DNA of 34,795 bases from JAVBMJ01 sp031552535 (GTDB taxonomy: Bacteria > Bacteroidota > Bacteroidia > Bacteroidales > Rikenellaceae), in assembly GCA_031552535.1 (NCBI GenBank), contig JAVBMJ010000037.1:1-34795 (forward strand). The letters are read 5' to 3'. Made by a program: the position numbers and the translations under genes. This document shows positions 15,641 through 23,729 of this stretch, one piece after another. Below the pieces are notes generated by a model. It worked only from the letters and a program-made list of their open reading frames with translations, was not told where the DNA came from and ran no database searches. Positions within the stretch are counted from its first letter, which is position 1. Each line of letters starts with the position of its first letter.

Positions 15641-17449
15641 ATGAAAAAGTTTTTAAGCATATTGGTTTGTGTCTTGGCCCTGCTGGTGACTTCGTGCGAC
15701 GATAAGAATGAAGTTACCCCGGCCGGCGGCGAGATCAGCATCGACGCCCAAACCCTGGCCTTCAAGGTCGACGGGACGTCCCTCAACGGCAACAGTATCA
15801 ACGTTACTTCCAGTGGCGACTGGAGGTTGACCACTAATCAAACCTGGTGTCAGCCTTCTGCGACCAGCGGCAAGAACGGAGCAAAAGTCACTTTCACCGT
15901 TGAACCTAACGGCGTAGACGATACCCGCGAAGCCACATTCCTGTTCATGTGCGGCGACAAAACCGTAGAGATGACCCTGGTGCAAGGTGCGGAGGAGGTG
16001 ATGGATTATCTGTTCACCACTACCAACTATACCATTGCCGCTACGGGAGGTTTCATCACCCTGCCGATACGTTCCAACATCGAAATGGAGTATGAGGCTT
16101 CAGCCGACTGGATAGAATTGGATATCAACACGAAAGCCACGAGCGATAAATGGATGCACTTCCGTATAGTTCCCAATACCACCGAATCCCGGTACGAGGG
16201 ACGCAGCGGTTCGCTCACTCTGTTTAAAGGTACGGCCTACGAACGCGTGATCACCATCGAACAGTCCAAGCATCTCGCAATGATTCTTTCGGTCACTGCA
16301 GACACGGTGACACTGGACAGGAATACCTACAAGGTGGACGTACAATCGAACCTGGCCTCATATTCGATCAGCAACTCGGCCTCGGCATGGGCCTCGTGGG
16401 CGGAAGTTACGGCCTCGGGACCTGCCTCCATCCCCGGTATGACGCTGAAAACTTATGAGTTCACCGTACAGCAGTCGCCGGCGACCCGCACCGTTACGTT
16501 TACATTCAGTGCTACGGGTGCCACTTCGTCGACATTCAAACTCACGCAGCGCAATACCAATCCGACACTATATACGATCCCTGACCGTACATTACGTGAT
16601 GCGCTTGCGGCACTCGGATATATCGTTATCCATGCGGATAAAGACAACCAGTGCGAATTACTCTATGCCGGTGCCACCGCCACCAGTGTGAGCCTCAGCA
16701 GTCGCGGACTGACCACCATAGAGGGTCTTAGCCTCCTGCCTGCCGTAACAAACCTGACACTGAGCAACAATACCACGCTGGATTACAACTCTCTGGCGAA
16801 AGAGTTGCCCAAGATGCCAACGATAACCACACTCTCGATGTCGCAGTGCGGGACCACTTCGCTTACGTTCCTTAGAAATGTAACCGGGCTCAAAATTCTG
16901 AGTCTCAGTTACAATGCATTGACCTCGCTCGATGGGATCCAGCATATGTCCAGCCTGATGCAGCTGACGATAAACAATAACCAGTTAACGTCGCTCGAAC
17001 CGATAGAGAACCTGACCCAGCTGACAACGCTGAATTTCAGTTTGAATAATATCAAAAAGGCCGACATAAGCAAGTTGACAAACCTCACCTCGGTGACGTA
17101 CTCGACCAATCCGCTGGAGGAGTTCAATGTAGGTAATCTGGGGCTGAGCAGCATAACTACCCTGACCCTGACCTCGGCTTACTTCTATATATACGAGTCA
17201 AGCGGATACACTTACTTCGTGCCTAAGACCACAAAGATTACAGGCTCCAAGGTGCAGACAATAAATATGCGCGTCACCTCGACCAACTACGATGCGATGG
17301 AGTCGATCGACGTATCGGCTTGTCCTGCCCTCAAGTCTATAGACTGTCGCCGTGCGAGCCAGAAGTGTACCGAGCTTTGGTTGAGCCGTTCACAGAACGT
17401 TACAACGATCACCAAAGATGCCATTACTACTGTTATGTATGTAGACTAA
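15641..17449 (+). CDS. BACON-LRR surface lipoprotein
   Basis: A 602-residue lipoprotein (lipobox LLVTSC, Cys19, then DDKNE). Three beta-sandwich modules follow: BACON at about 31-118 (GDWRLTTNQTWCQPS...LVQGAEE), a second at about 119-215 (ADWIELDINTKA...IEQSKH) and a weaker third at about 216-310 (ending KLTQRNTNP). Then come a cap (TIPDRTLRDALAALGY) and bacterial leucine-rich repeats at about 345-560 (LKILSLSYNALTSLDGIQHMSSL, LTTLNFSLNN). BACON domains bind carbohydrate or mucin-type targets, while LRRs bind proteins. I place the start at 15641; an open frame further upstream overlaps the endo-glycosidase gene in another frame and is not real. It is the last gene of the locus. Confidence 0.85.
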   Translation: MKKFLSILVCVLALLVTSCDDKNEVTPAGGEISIDAQTLAFKVDGTSLNGNSINVTSSGDWRLTTNQTWCQPSATSGKNGAKVTFTVEPNGVDDTREATFLFMCGDKTVEMTLVQGAEEVMDYLFTTTNYTIAATGGFITLPIRSNIEMEYEASADWIELDINTKATSDKWMHFRIVPNTTESRYEGRSGSLTLFKGTAYERVITIEQSKHLAMILSVTADTVTLDRNTYKVDVQSNLASYSISNSASAWASWAEVTASGPASIPGMTLKTYEFTVQQSPATRTVTFTFSATGATSSTFKLTQRNTNPTLYTIPDRTLRDALAALGYIVIHADKDNQCELLYAGATATSVSLSSRGLTTIEGLSLLPAVTNLTLSNNTTLDYNSLAKELPKMPTITTLSMSQCGTTSLTFLRNVTGLKILSLSYNALTSLDGIQHMSSLMQLTINNNQLTSLEPIENLTQLTTLNFSLNNIKKADISKLTNLTSVTYSTNPLEEFNVGNLGLSSITTLTLTSAYFYIYESSGYTYFVPKTTKITGSKVQTINMRVTSTNYDAMESIDVSACPALKSIDCRRASQKCTELWLSRSQNVTTITKDAITTVMYVD

Positions 17450-17505
17450 TTGGCACGTTGTCTGCCGGATGCATAGGCAGGCACGGGCTATGGAATTACC
17501 AGGTT

Positions 17506-17540
17506 AGCGCCGTACGGTTGTTATTCGACCGTACGGCGCT
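17506..17540. terminator. Hairpin ending the glycan locus
   Basis: AGCGCCGTACGGT (17506-17518) pairs perfectly with 17528-17540 over a 9-base loop, 57 bases after the BACON-LRR stop. No U tract follows, so it may be a processed 3' end or a weak terminator rather than a classical one. Confidence 0.55.
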
Positions 17541-17654
17541 TCCGTAAAAGCCATTTATAACGAATCCCACCGCAGGCAAGCACGGCCAAAAGGATAGTAG
17601 ATTTAAACAACCTACAACAACGTAGTACCACTATGCTCCCCGGTTTTAGCCTAA

Positions 17655-17723
17655 AATACAGTGAAAGCCGAGGGGCAATCATGAAAGTTTGCTTTCAGAG
17701 ATCGCCGAGGCACATCCTATATT
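17655..17723 (+). ncRNA. Candidate structured element, copy II (GTGAAAGCC motif)
   Basis: This copy keeps TGAAAGCCGAGGGGC and CGCCGAGGCAC from copy I (4641-4707). Its outer stem is AATACAG/CTATATT, 6 of 7 paired, in place of AATATTG/CAATATT. The inner hairpin is TGAAAG-TTTG-CTTTCA, in place of TCGAA-GTTG-TTCGA, with the same 1/2-base internal loop and a lower stem of different bases. The base changes largely preserve pairing. Both copies lie 3' of plus-strand genes and just 5' of a family palindrome. Confidence 0.4.
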
Positions 17724-17726
17724 ATG

Positions 17727-17769
17727 CAAAAATCGAAGAGCATAGTGGTGCTATGCTTTTCGATTTTTG
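17727..17769. repeat. 19-bp hairpin with TGGTG loop
   Basis: CAAAAATCGAAGAGCATAG (17727-17745) pairs with 17751-17769 with a single G/T mismatch around TGGTG. Part of it recurs inside the long palindrome at 30519-30680 (CTCTTCGATTTTTGTAAAAAA), where the loop reads CACCA, the opposite orientation. It is therefore a module of the same repeat system. Confidence 0.6.
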
Positions 17770-17786
17770 TAAAAAAGAGACTAAAA

Positions 17787-17831
17787 AGAAACTATAAATA
17801 TTTTCCTCATGAAATTATTTAGACAGACTCT
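17787..17831. repeat. Short palindromic repeat of the AGAAACTGTTTAAA family
   Basis: The arms are AGAAACTATAAATATTTTCC and the complement of AGAGTCTGTCTAAATAATTT, with a CTCATGA centre. The copy sits 82 bases from the rnfA stop, at the convergence of the glycan locus and the rnf operon. Confidence 0.6.
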
Positions 17832-17912
17832 AAATGCCATTATACCAGCAAGGCTCTCCTTTGGGAATAAAGGAAATATCCGCGACAATTTCCCTTAAAA
17901 AATCAGACAGAC

Positions 17913-18485
17913 CTAAACCAACCCTGAAAAACCCATGAAAGCCATGGCCAGAATACCTGCCGTCACCAGCGCAATAGGGGTTCCTTTCATCGCCTTGGGA
18001 AGATCCTCCAATTCGAGGCGTTCGCGTATACCTGCGAAGATCACCAGGGCCAGGGCAAAACCCAAAGCCGTCGCAGTGGAATAGACCACCGATTCCAGCA
18101 GATTGTACTCCTTCTGCACCAGAAGGATCGCAATACCCAGCACTGCACAATTAGTGGTGATCAACGGAAGAAATATACCCAATGCCTGATACAGAGCCGG
18201 GCTCACCTTCTTAAGAATTATCTCGACCATCTGCACCAGCGCCGCAATAACGAGTATGAAGACAATCGTCTGCATGAATTCTATCCCGAACGGCACCAGA
18301 ACGTAATACTGCAACAAATAGGCCACCACGGCCGTTATAGCCATCACGAACGTTACCGCCGCACCCATCCCGAGTGAAGTCTCCACTTTGTTCGACACCC
18401 CCAGGAAAGGACATATACCCAGGAACTGCGCCAGTACTATATTATTGACAAATATGGCACTTATAACTATCACGAAGTATTCCAT
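17913..18485 (-). CDS. rnfA: Rnf complex subunit RnfA
   Basis: A 190-residue integral inner-membrane protein with six predicted helices. It begins MEYFVIVISAIFVNNIVLAQFLGICPFLGVS, the signature of RnfA/NqrE, with the cysteine in GICPFLG and its partner in TTNCAVLG on the symmetrical half. In the Rnf complex RnfA and RnfE form the core that holds a membrane [2Fe-2S] centre and couples electron flow from ferredoxin to NAD+ with Na+ or H+ export. It is the last gene of the operon, one base after rnfE. Assignment is firm. Confidence 0.96.
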   Translation of the reverse strand: MEYFVIVISAIFVNNIVLAQFLGICPFLGVSNKVETSLGMGAAVTFVMAITAVVAYLLQYYVLVPFGIEFMQTIVFILVIAALVQMVEIILKKVSPALYQALGIFLPLITTNCAVLGIAILLVQKEYNLLESVVYSTATALGFALALVIFAGIRERLELEDLPKAMKGTPIALVTAGILAMAFMGFSGLV

Positions 18486-18486
18486 A

Positions 18487-19074
18487 CTACTTCAATTTAG
18501 CGGTTAACTTATTAAATATCACCAACAGGTATCCCAATGCGAGGAATGCTCCGGGCGCAAGCACGAACAGCAGTATCCCGTCGCCTTCGATAAACTTGAA
18601 CCCGCCTATCGATCCGCTGCCGATCATTTCACGCACAGCCCCGAGTATCGTTAGCGACATCGTAAAACCGAGGCCTATACCTACCCCGTCCAGTGCCGAA
18701 TCGCCTACGGAATTCTTGGAAGCAAACGCCTCGGCACGCCCCAATATGATACAGTTCACCACGATCAACGGAATGAATACCCCCAGTGTAGCATACAACG
18801 CCGGAACATAAGCTTCCATACAAAGCTGAACCACGGTCACAAAAGCCGCGATAACAACAATATAGGCAGGTATACGTACCTTACCAGGGATCACGTTCTT
18901 GATCAGCGATATAACTATATTGGACATGATCAGCACAAACATCGTGGCCACACCCATGCCGAAACCGTTGACGGCCGAGGTGGTAGTTCCCAGCGTGGGG
19001 CACATCCCCAGCAGGAGAACGAAAGTGGGGTTCTCTTTTATAATCCCCTTTGTCAATATCTGAAGTTTACCCAT
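18487..19074 (-). CDS. rnfE: Rnf complex subunit RnfE
   Basis: A 195-residue, six-helix membrane protein, homologous to RnfA but in opposite topology. It contains NPTFVLLLGMCPTLGTTTSAVNGFGMG and IPLIVVNCIILGRAEAFASKN, with the cysteines of the shared membrane iron-sulfur centre in GMCPTLG and VVNCIILG. The start at 19074 (MGKLQILTKGI) matches the family; the frame runs open further upstream inside rnfG. It overlaps the end of rnfG by 8 bases, which suggests translational coupling. Confidence 0.95.
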   Translation of the reverse strand: MGKLQILTKGIIKENPTFVLLLGMCPTLGTTTSAVNGFGMGVATMFVLIMSNIVISLIKNVIPGKVRIPAYIVVIAAFVTVVQLCMEAYVPALYATLGVFIPLIVVNCIILGRAEAFASKNSVGDSALDGVGIGLGFTMSLTILGAVREMIGSGSIGGFKFIEGDGILLFVLAPGAFLALGYLLVIFNKLTAKLK

Positions 19075-19717
19075 TGTTTTCTCCTCCCTCTTTTGATGTT
19101 TCGTTCTCCCCGGCATGTTGCACCGTTGCGCCACTGACACCCTCGACCTCTACACCCGCCACCTGGCCGAATGCGGCATAAGCACGTGAAACAGCATCAC
19201 AAAATGCCCTTGAAGATATCGTTGCCGCAGTTATAGCCTGCACGTCGCCACCATCCTTCTTAACGCTTATCTTGAACGAAGCAGGATCCTTGCCCTCGAA
19301 CTGCAACGGGAAATCGGATTTCGACGCATCCATCTTGTCTCCAAGGCCCGGAGTTTCGTTGTGCTGGAGCGTGGCGATCCGCACTATCTCCCCGTCAGGG
19401 CGCAAGCCTACCATCAACTTAACCTCGCCGCCGAATCCCTTTTTGGTAGCTGTTTCAACAGCATAACCAGCTATTTCGGAACCCCTACGTGCCGTGTATA
19501 TCTTTACCGGGATCTCGTCGATAACCAAATCCTTGACCTCGGCGGACGGGTCGTTGTCGAACTCCGGCAACACCGCCGCCAGTGCATTGGTGGTCTTAGC
19601 GGCTTTCGACGCCGCTATAGGCTCCTGCGTCACGCTGTAAACCACCCCTACCGACGCCGCTGCGATCAACGTGATTATCAGCAGCGTCAAAACCATATTT
19701 TTCAGTGAACTCTCCAT
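19067..19717 (-). CDS. rnfG: Rnf complex FMN-binding subunit RnfG
   Basis: A 216-residue protein with one N-terminal membrane helix (about residues 8-28) and a periplasmic FMN-binding domain. The flavin is linked by a phosphoester to a threonine in the family motif S(T)GAT; here the site reads T163-A-A-T166-I-S-S-R-A-F, so Thr166 is the attachment residue and the usual glycine is an alanine. HNETPGLGDKM, at about 119-129, is typical. It lies 4 bases after rnfD and overlaps rnfE. The C-terminal tail (EVEGVSGATVQHAGE...) is an unusual extension and happens to contain a second SGAT string. Confidence 0.93.
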   Translation of the reverse strand: MESSLKNMVLTLLIITLIAAASVGVVYSVTQEPIAASKAAKTTNALAAVLPEFDNDPSAEVKDLVIDEIPVKIYTARRGSEIAGYAVETATKKGFGGEVKLMVGLRPDGEIVRIATLQHNETPGLGDKMDASKSDFPLQFEGKDPASFKISVKKDGGDVQAITAATISSRAFCDAVSRAYAAFGQVAGVEVEGVSGATVQHAGENETSKEGGENNG

Positions 19718-19721
19718 ACGG

Positions 19722-20702
19722 CTATTTACTTTTAACTACACCGAACCTTTTGGGTTTAATATACTTATCCAAAAGCGGCACAAACGCGTTCATAATAAGT
19801 ATCGCAAACGACATTCCCTCCGGATAAGCCCCCCAGGTCCGGATAAGTATCGTGATCACCCCGATACCTATACCGTAAACAGCCATCGAGCGGGAATTCA
19901 TCGGCGAGGTAACATAATCGGTAGCCATAAACACAGCCCCGAGCACCGCCCCACCCGTCAGCAGGTGGAACAAAGGACTCATATAGCTGTCGGGAGACAC
20001 TCCCCAGAGAATAGCACTGAAAGCAGCCATCGCACCCAACACGTAAACCGGGATATGCCAGGTAATAACCTTACGTATAAGAAGGTAACCGAAGCCCAGA
20101 AGCAACGCCAGGACGCTTATCTCGCCAAATGAACCAGCCTTCATGCCCAATAGCAGGTCGATATAATTGATCTGAGGCAATATTTCCGTTACCGTCATCC
20201 CGCCCTTGAGCGCCTCCTTGACAAAAGCCAGCGGGGTGGCTCCCGACATTGCGTCGACACCGGCCACAGCCGGGAATGTGGTCATAGCCACCGGAAACGA
20301 GATCAGAAGGAAAACACGACCCACCAGCGCCGGGTTGAAGGGATTCTTCCCTAAACCGCCGAACGACATCTTGCCGATCCCGATAGCCACCAGCGCCCCG
20401 AGCGAAACCATCCACAAAGGAAGGTTCGACGGAAGGTTAAAGGCAAGCAAAAGACCCGTAAGAACTGCCGACCAGTCACACAAAGTATTCTGGCCCTTGA
20501 GCATAAAACGCTGTATCAGGTATTCGAACAACATGCACGATGCAACCGACACTGAGGTTACAACCAACACATTAACCCCGTATATGACAACAGAAACCAC
20601 CAACGCCGGCAACAGGGCGATGATGACGTCGCGCATAAGGCGCCTGGTGCTGTCTCCCCCGTGGACGTGAGGGGATGGTGATACTACCAATTTTTTCTCC
20701 AT
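19722..20702 (-). CDS. rnfD: Rnf complex subunit RnfD
   Basis: A 326-residue multi-helix membrane protein of the RnfD/NqrB family carrying covalent FMN. The attachment motif is S153-G-A-T156 in DAMSGATPLA; other family blocks are SPSPHVHGGDSTRRLMRDVI at the start, FGGLGKNPFNPALVGRVFL at about 114-132 and GGAVLGAVFMATDYVTSPMN near the C-terminus. Electrons pass through it between RnfG and the core. Unlike the tight packing of the downstream genes, it is separated from rnfC by 231 bases. Confidence 0.95.
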   Translation of the reverse strand: MEKKLVVSPSPHVHGGDSTRRLMRDVIIALLPALVVSVVIYGVNVLVVTSVSVASCMLFEYLIQRFMLKGQNTLCDWSAVLTGLLLAFNLPSNLPLWMVSLGALVAIGIGKMSFGGLGKNPFNPALVGRVFLLISFPVAMTTFPAVAGVDAMSGATPLAFVKEALKGGMTVTEILPQINYIDLLLGMKAGSFGEISVLALLLGFGYLLIRKVITWHIPVYVLGAMAAFSAILWGVSPDSYMSPLFHLLTGGAVLGAVFMATDYVTSPMNSRSMAVYGIGIGVITILIRTWGAYPEGMSFAILIMNAFVPLLDKYIKPKRFGVVKSK

Positions 20703-20933
20703 TTACAATCGTATCGTTTATGTTTCACACTTACTCAACCCTGTATACCGCTTATTCTCCAGACCCCGTACTCCGCATCTGCAGCCGTTCTATCCTGCTT
20801 TAGACACACCCATACCTGCCTGCCTTTTCTCCTGCATATCCCCGCACCAATAATTCCTATCCCACTCCACACGCGCTTCCACATGAATTACACCTACCCC
20901 TCACGCATCTCCCACCGCACTGTGAAATGCCAG
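20703..20933 (-). other. Strand-skewed spacer between rnfC and rnfD
   Basis: The spacer is almost all C/T/A on the plus strand, hence rich in G and poor in C on the transcribed sense strand, with many GG, GGG and GGGG runs. I see no promoter, terminator or conserved gene. A 49-codon frame (20735-20884, minus) is open but has no recognisable product. It interrupts an operon that is otherwise tightly packed from rnfD on. Confidence 0.5.
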
Positions 20934-22265
20934 CTACTTACGGGCCCTGATGCGTTTCATAACTTCAGCCTTGCCCAAACGGATATAGTCGAGCAACGGC
21001 AGTGAAGCGGGGCAGGTGTAAGAGCACGATCCGCACTCGATGCAGTCGGTTATGCGCCCTTCCTCAGCCTGCTCGTAAAGCCCTTTTTTAGAAAGTTTGC
21101 CCAGCAACCACGGTTCCAGCCCCATCGGACACACTCCCACACACCTGGCACATTTAACGCAGGTCTGCGGGCGCTGGCGGATACTCTCCGCCGCAGCCAT
21201 AATCAATATTCCCGACGACCCTTTGGTTACCGGGGCCGACAGGTTGGAAATGGCGCGCCCCATCATAGGGCCGCCGCCTATCACCTTGCCGCCGTCTTCG
21301 GGCTCCGCACCGCAATGCTCCAGAAGAGCACTTACCGGAGTACCTATCCTCACCAGCAGGTTCGAAGGACGGGCCACACCTTTTCCCGTAACCGTCACCA
21401 CCCTCTCAACCAAAGGCTTGTTCTTCTGCACGGCCTCATATACCGCCAGGGCCGTACCCACGTTCTGCACCACAACCCCTACGTCGATAGGAAGGCCGCC
21501 CGACGGGACTTCGCGCCCTGTCACAGCGTCGATCAACTGTTTTTCGCCTCCCTGCGGATATTGCACCTTCAAAGGCACTATCTCTATAGCAAAGCCTCCC
21601 CCCTGTGCGAGGTTGCGAAGGTTTTCTATCGCGTCCGGTTTATTATTCTCTATGCCTATATATGAGCGTTCGACTCCCAACGCCTTTGCCAATATCTCGA
21701 CACCGATCAACAACTCCTCGCCCCGCTCCATCATCACCCGGTGGTCGGACGTAAGGTAGGGTTCACACTCCACCCCGTTAATTACCAACGCCTCGGCTTT
21801 CTTCCCTTGCGGCACGCTCAGCTTGACCTGTGTGGGAAACGTGGCGCCGCCCATGCCCACTATTCCGGCAGCAGCTATTTTTTCGACGATCTCGCCGGCA
21901 GGTAGAAGGCAGTCGCGTTTGATCGTAGCGCTACGATCTATATCGGGCACCCACTCGTCGCCTTCGACTTTTATCGTAACGGCGTGGCGGCGCACCCCTC
22001 CGGCATCGGGAACAGTGTCTATCGAAACCACAGTACCCGATACAGGCGAATGGACATTGCTCGAAACAAACCCCGTGGCCTTACCTACCAACTGGCCGGC
22101 ATACACCCTGTCTCCCTTTGCTACCACCGCGGCGGCAGGCGCCCCGATATGCTGCGATAGAAGCACCACCGCTGTTTCCGGTACTGACAGGACCTCTGTT
22201 ACCGAACCTTTGCTAAGTTTATTCTCCGCAGGATGAATCCCGCCCAAACGAAAACTCTTCAACAT
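20934..22265 (-). CDS. rnfC: Rnf complex NADH-binding subunit RnfC
   Basis: A 443-residue peripheral subunit that exchanges electrons with NAD+. The N-terminal biotinyl-lipoyl-like domain (GAPAAAVVAKGDRVYAGQLVGKA) precedes the Nuo51-type FMN/NADH domain (GIVGMGGATFPTQVKL, NGVECEPYLTSDHRVM) and a SLBB region. Two [4Fe-4S] clusters at the C-terminus use CVKCARCVGVCPMG and CIECGSCSYTCPAS. It is about the length of the short RnfC form and lacks the long Ala/Lys-rich tail of E. coli RsxC. Spacers of 167 and 231 bases flank it. Confidence 0.95.
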   Translation of the reverse strand: MLKSFRLGGIHPAENKLSKGSVTEVLSVPETAVVLLSQHIGAPAAAVVAKGDRVYAGQLVGKATGFVSSNVHSPVSGTVVSIDTVPDAGGVRRHAVTIKVEGDEWVPDIDRSATIKRDCLLPAGEIVEKIAAAGIVGMGGATFPTQVKLSVPQGKKAEALVINGVECEPYLTSDHRVMMERGEELLIGVEILAKALGVERSYIGIENNKPDAIENLRNLAQGGGFAIEIVPLKVQYPQGGEKQLIDAVTGREVPSGGLPIDVGVVVQNVGTALAVYEAVQKNKPLVERVVTVTGKGVARPSNLLVRIGTPVSALLEHCGAEPEDGGKVIGGGPMMGRAISNLSAPVTKGSSGILIMAAAESIRQRPQTCVKCARCVGVCPMGLEPWLLGKLSKKGLYEQAEEGRITDCIECGSCSYTCPASLPLLDYIRLGKAEVMKRIRARK

Positions 22266-22432
22266 AATGTCAGTCGATTTTAGGGCCTGCCGGAACCGTT
22301 CCGAATAGAGCCGCGCCCTTCTTTATCTGTTTATTTTATCCACCGGGGTGTCCCGGCTCAATCCATGGTTTTAATAAAGCCGCCGGCCGTCATCGGCACG
22401 GGTGATGCCCCCGCCCTCCACGGCTTAAAGAC
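22266..22432 (-). other. GC-rich spacer between rnfB and rnfC
   Basis: A 167-base gap within the operon containing short GC hairpins, for example CCGGG-GTGT-CCCGG near 22345. There is no gene and no clear promoter. Confidence 0.4.
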
Positions 22433-23290
22433 CTAAGCTTCTGGCGCAGGTTGTGCCGCCACGGGCTTCTTTGCCGGGAAATTAACCTCTATAATGGCAT
22501 TGGTCGGACACTCCGGAGCACATTTACGACACAACTTACACTTGTTGCCGTCGATATAAGCCAGATTATTTTCGATGGTGATGGCATCGAACGCGCAAAC
22601 TTTCTGACATTTGGTGCACGCTATACACGACACCTCACACACCTTGCGCGATATGGCCCCCTTGTCTTTATTGGCACACGACACATACACCCTGCGCCCC
22701 TTTATACCCTTGCGGCGCAACTCTATGATCATCTTAGGACACGCCTTGACGCACGCCCCGCAAGCCGTACACTTCTCCTCGTCCACTTCGGGCAATCCCG
22801 TGGCCTTATTGATTACTATCGCTCCGAACGGGCACGACACTTCGCAATCGCCCTGCCCCAGACACCCGTAGGTACATCCCGTCTCGCCACCGTACAGCGC
22901 CGTGATCACAGCGCACGACGGCGCCCCATTGTAAGCATTGATTTTAGGCCGCTTATCGCAACTGCCCCCGCAACGCACCACGGCAACCTGCGGTTCTTTT
23001 TCCGCCGCCGCCTTACCCAGATACAGGGCGATCCCTTTCATTGTATCGCCGCCGCCCACAGGACAGAAAAGCGCCGATATATCGTCGTTCTTAACAAGGG
23101 CATCGGCCAGTCCGCGGCATCCGGGATAACCGCATCCGCCGCAGTTCGCCCCCGGGAGCATGCCCTCAACGGTGTCGATGCGGGGATCTTCGAATACTTT
23201 GAACTTTTGTGCGACAAAATAGAGGATCACTGCCGACAACACTCCCAGTGCACACAACGTCAGAATGGTTAACCCTAAAACTCCGCTCAT
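22433..23290 (-). CDS. rnfB: Rnf complex ferredoxin-like subunit RnfB
   Basis: A 285-residue subunit that accepts electrons from ferredoxin. It has an N-terminal membrane anchor (about residues 3-26), the Fe-S domain GANCGGCGYPGC (Cys50, 53, 58) with a fourth cysteine in LFCPVGGG, and further 4Fe-4S ferredoxin motifs: CLGQGDCEVSCPFG, CTACGACVKACPKM, CIACTKCQKVCAFD and CKLCRKCAPECPTN. The last ~15 residues are Ala/Pro-rich. It overlaps the rseC-like gene by 4 bases. Confidence 0.96.
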   Translation of the reverse strand: MSGVLGLTILTLCALGVLSAVILYFVAQKFKVFEDPRIDTVEGMLPGANCGGCGYPGCRGLADALVKNDDISALFCPVGGGDTMKGIALYLGKAAAEKEPQVAVVRCGGSCDKRPKINAYNGAPSCAVITALYGGETGCTYGCLGQGDCEVSCPFGAIVINKATGLPEVDEEKCTACGACVKACPKMIIELRRKGIKGRRVYVSCANKDKGAISRKVCEVSCIACTKCQKVCAFDAITIENNLAYIDGNKCKLCRKCAPECPTNAIIEVNFPAKKPVAAQPAPEA

Positions 23291-23706
23291 TCTATTTTCC
23301 TTATTTTGAATGTGATTTCTTTTTCGATATGTTTCCTGAAGACGGCTACCCCGATAAAATACACAGCCACCGCCGCCAGCGACACAAGTCCCGCAGTAGC
23401 CTCGCCCACGCCTGCCCCGATCAGGATAAGAAGCACAGCGAGCATTACAAAAAACGGCACGATATAGGCTATCGTCACCGCTTTCATCCCCATCGTACGG
23501 TGTACCGACACGACGACTTTCTCCCCCGGCTCGAAATAGCGGGCCACCTCAGTGAAGACAGTAACCGCCTTCTCACGGCTCGTGCCCATCGAACACGTAT
23601 TCCTGACCTTACACGACGAACACGCCTCCTCGACATGCATAACCACATCGACCCGGTCATGTTCGACAGCAATTACCTCGCCTGTATGTTCTATATCTCC
23701 GTTCAC
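23287..23706 (-). CDS. RseC/MucC family membrane protein, head of the rnf operon
   Basis: A SoxR-reducing-system RseC family protein of about 139 residues. It has a soluble N-terminal part with IEHTGEVIAVEHDRVDVVM and the cysteine cluster ACSSCKVRNTC, then two membrane helices (VTIAYIVPFFVMLAVLLIL and TAGLVSLAAVAVYFIGVAVF). RseC-like genes commonly sit with rnf in Bacteroidota. The start is uncertain: a GTG at 23730 overlaps the -7 box, so a GTG near 23706 or 23712 is more likely. It overlaps rnfB by 4 bases and opens the operon. Confidence 0.85.
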   Translation of the reverse strand: MNGDIEHTGEVIAVEHDRVDVVMHVEEACSSCKVRNTCSMGTSREKAVTVFTEVARYFEPGEKVVVSVHRTMGMKAVTIAYIVPFFVMLAVLLILIGAGVGEATAGLVSLAAVAVYFIGVAVFRKHIEKEITFKIRKIE

Positions 23707-23729
23707 GTGCACGATATGAAAAATACGCA

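Larger units (their letters stand above)
17450..17912. other. Intergenic region between the glycan locus and rnfA
   Basis: This 463-base convergent gap has no gene. In order it holds a 13-bp perfect hairpin (17506-17540), a segment with CCACTATGCTCCCCGGTTTT near 17630, the structured element (17655-17723), a 19-bp hairpin (17727-17769) and a short palindrome (17787-17831). GTAGATTTAAACAACCTAC at about 17587-17605 may be a decayed repeat arm. Confidence 0.6.

Noticed and set aside
20735..20884. A 49-codon frame between rnfC and rnfD
   Set aside because: It has no recognisable product and a weak ribosome-binding context; in G-rich, stop-poor sequence such a frame is expected by chance. Kept only as a question in the findings.
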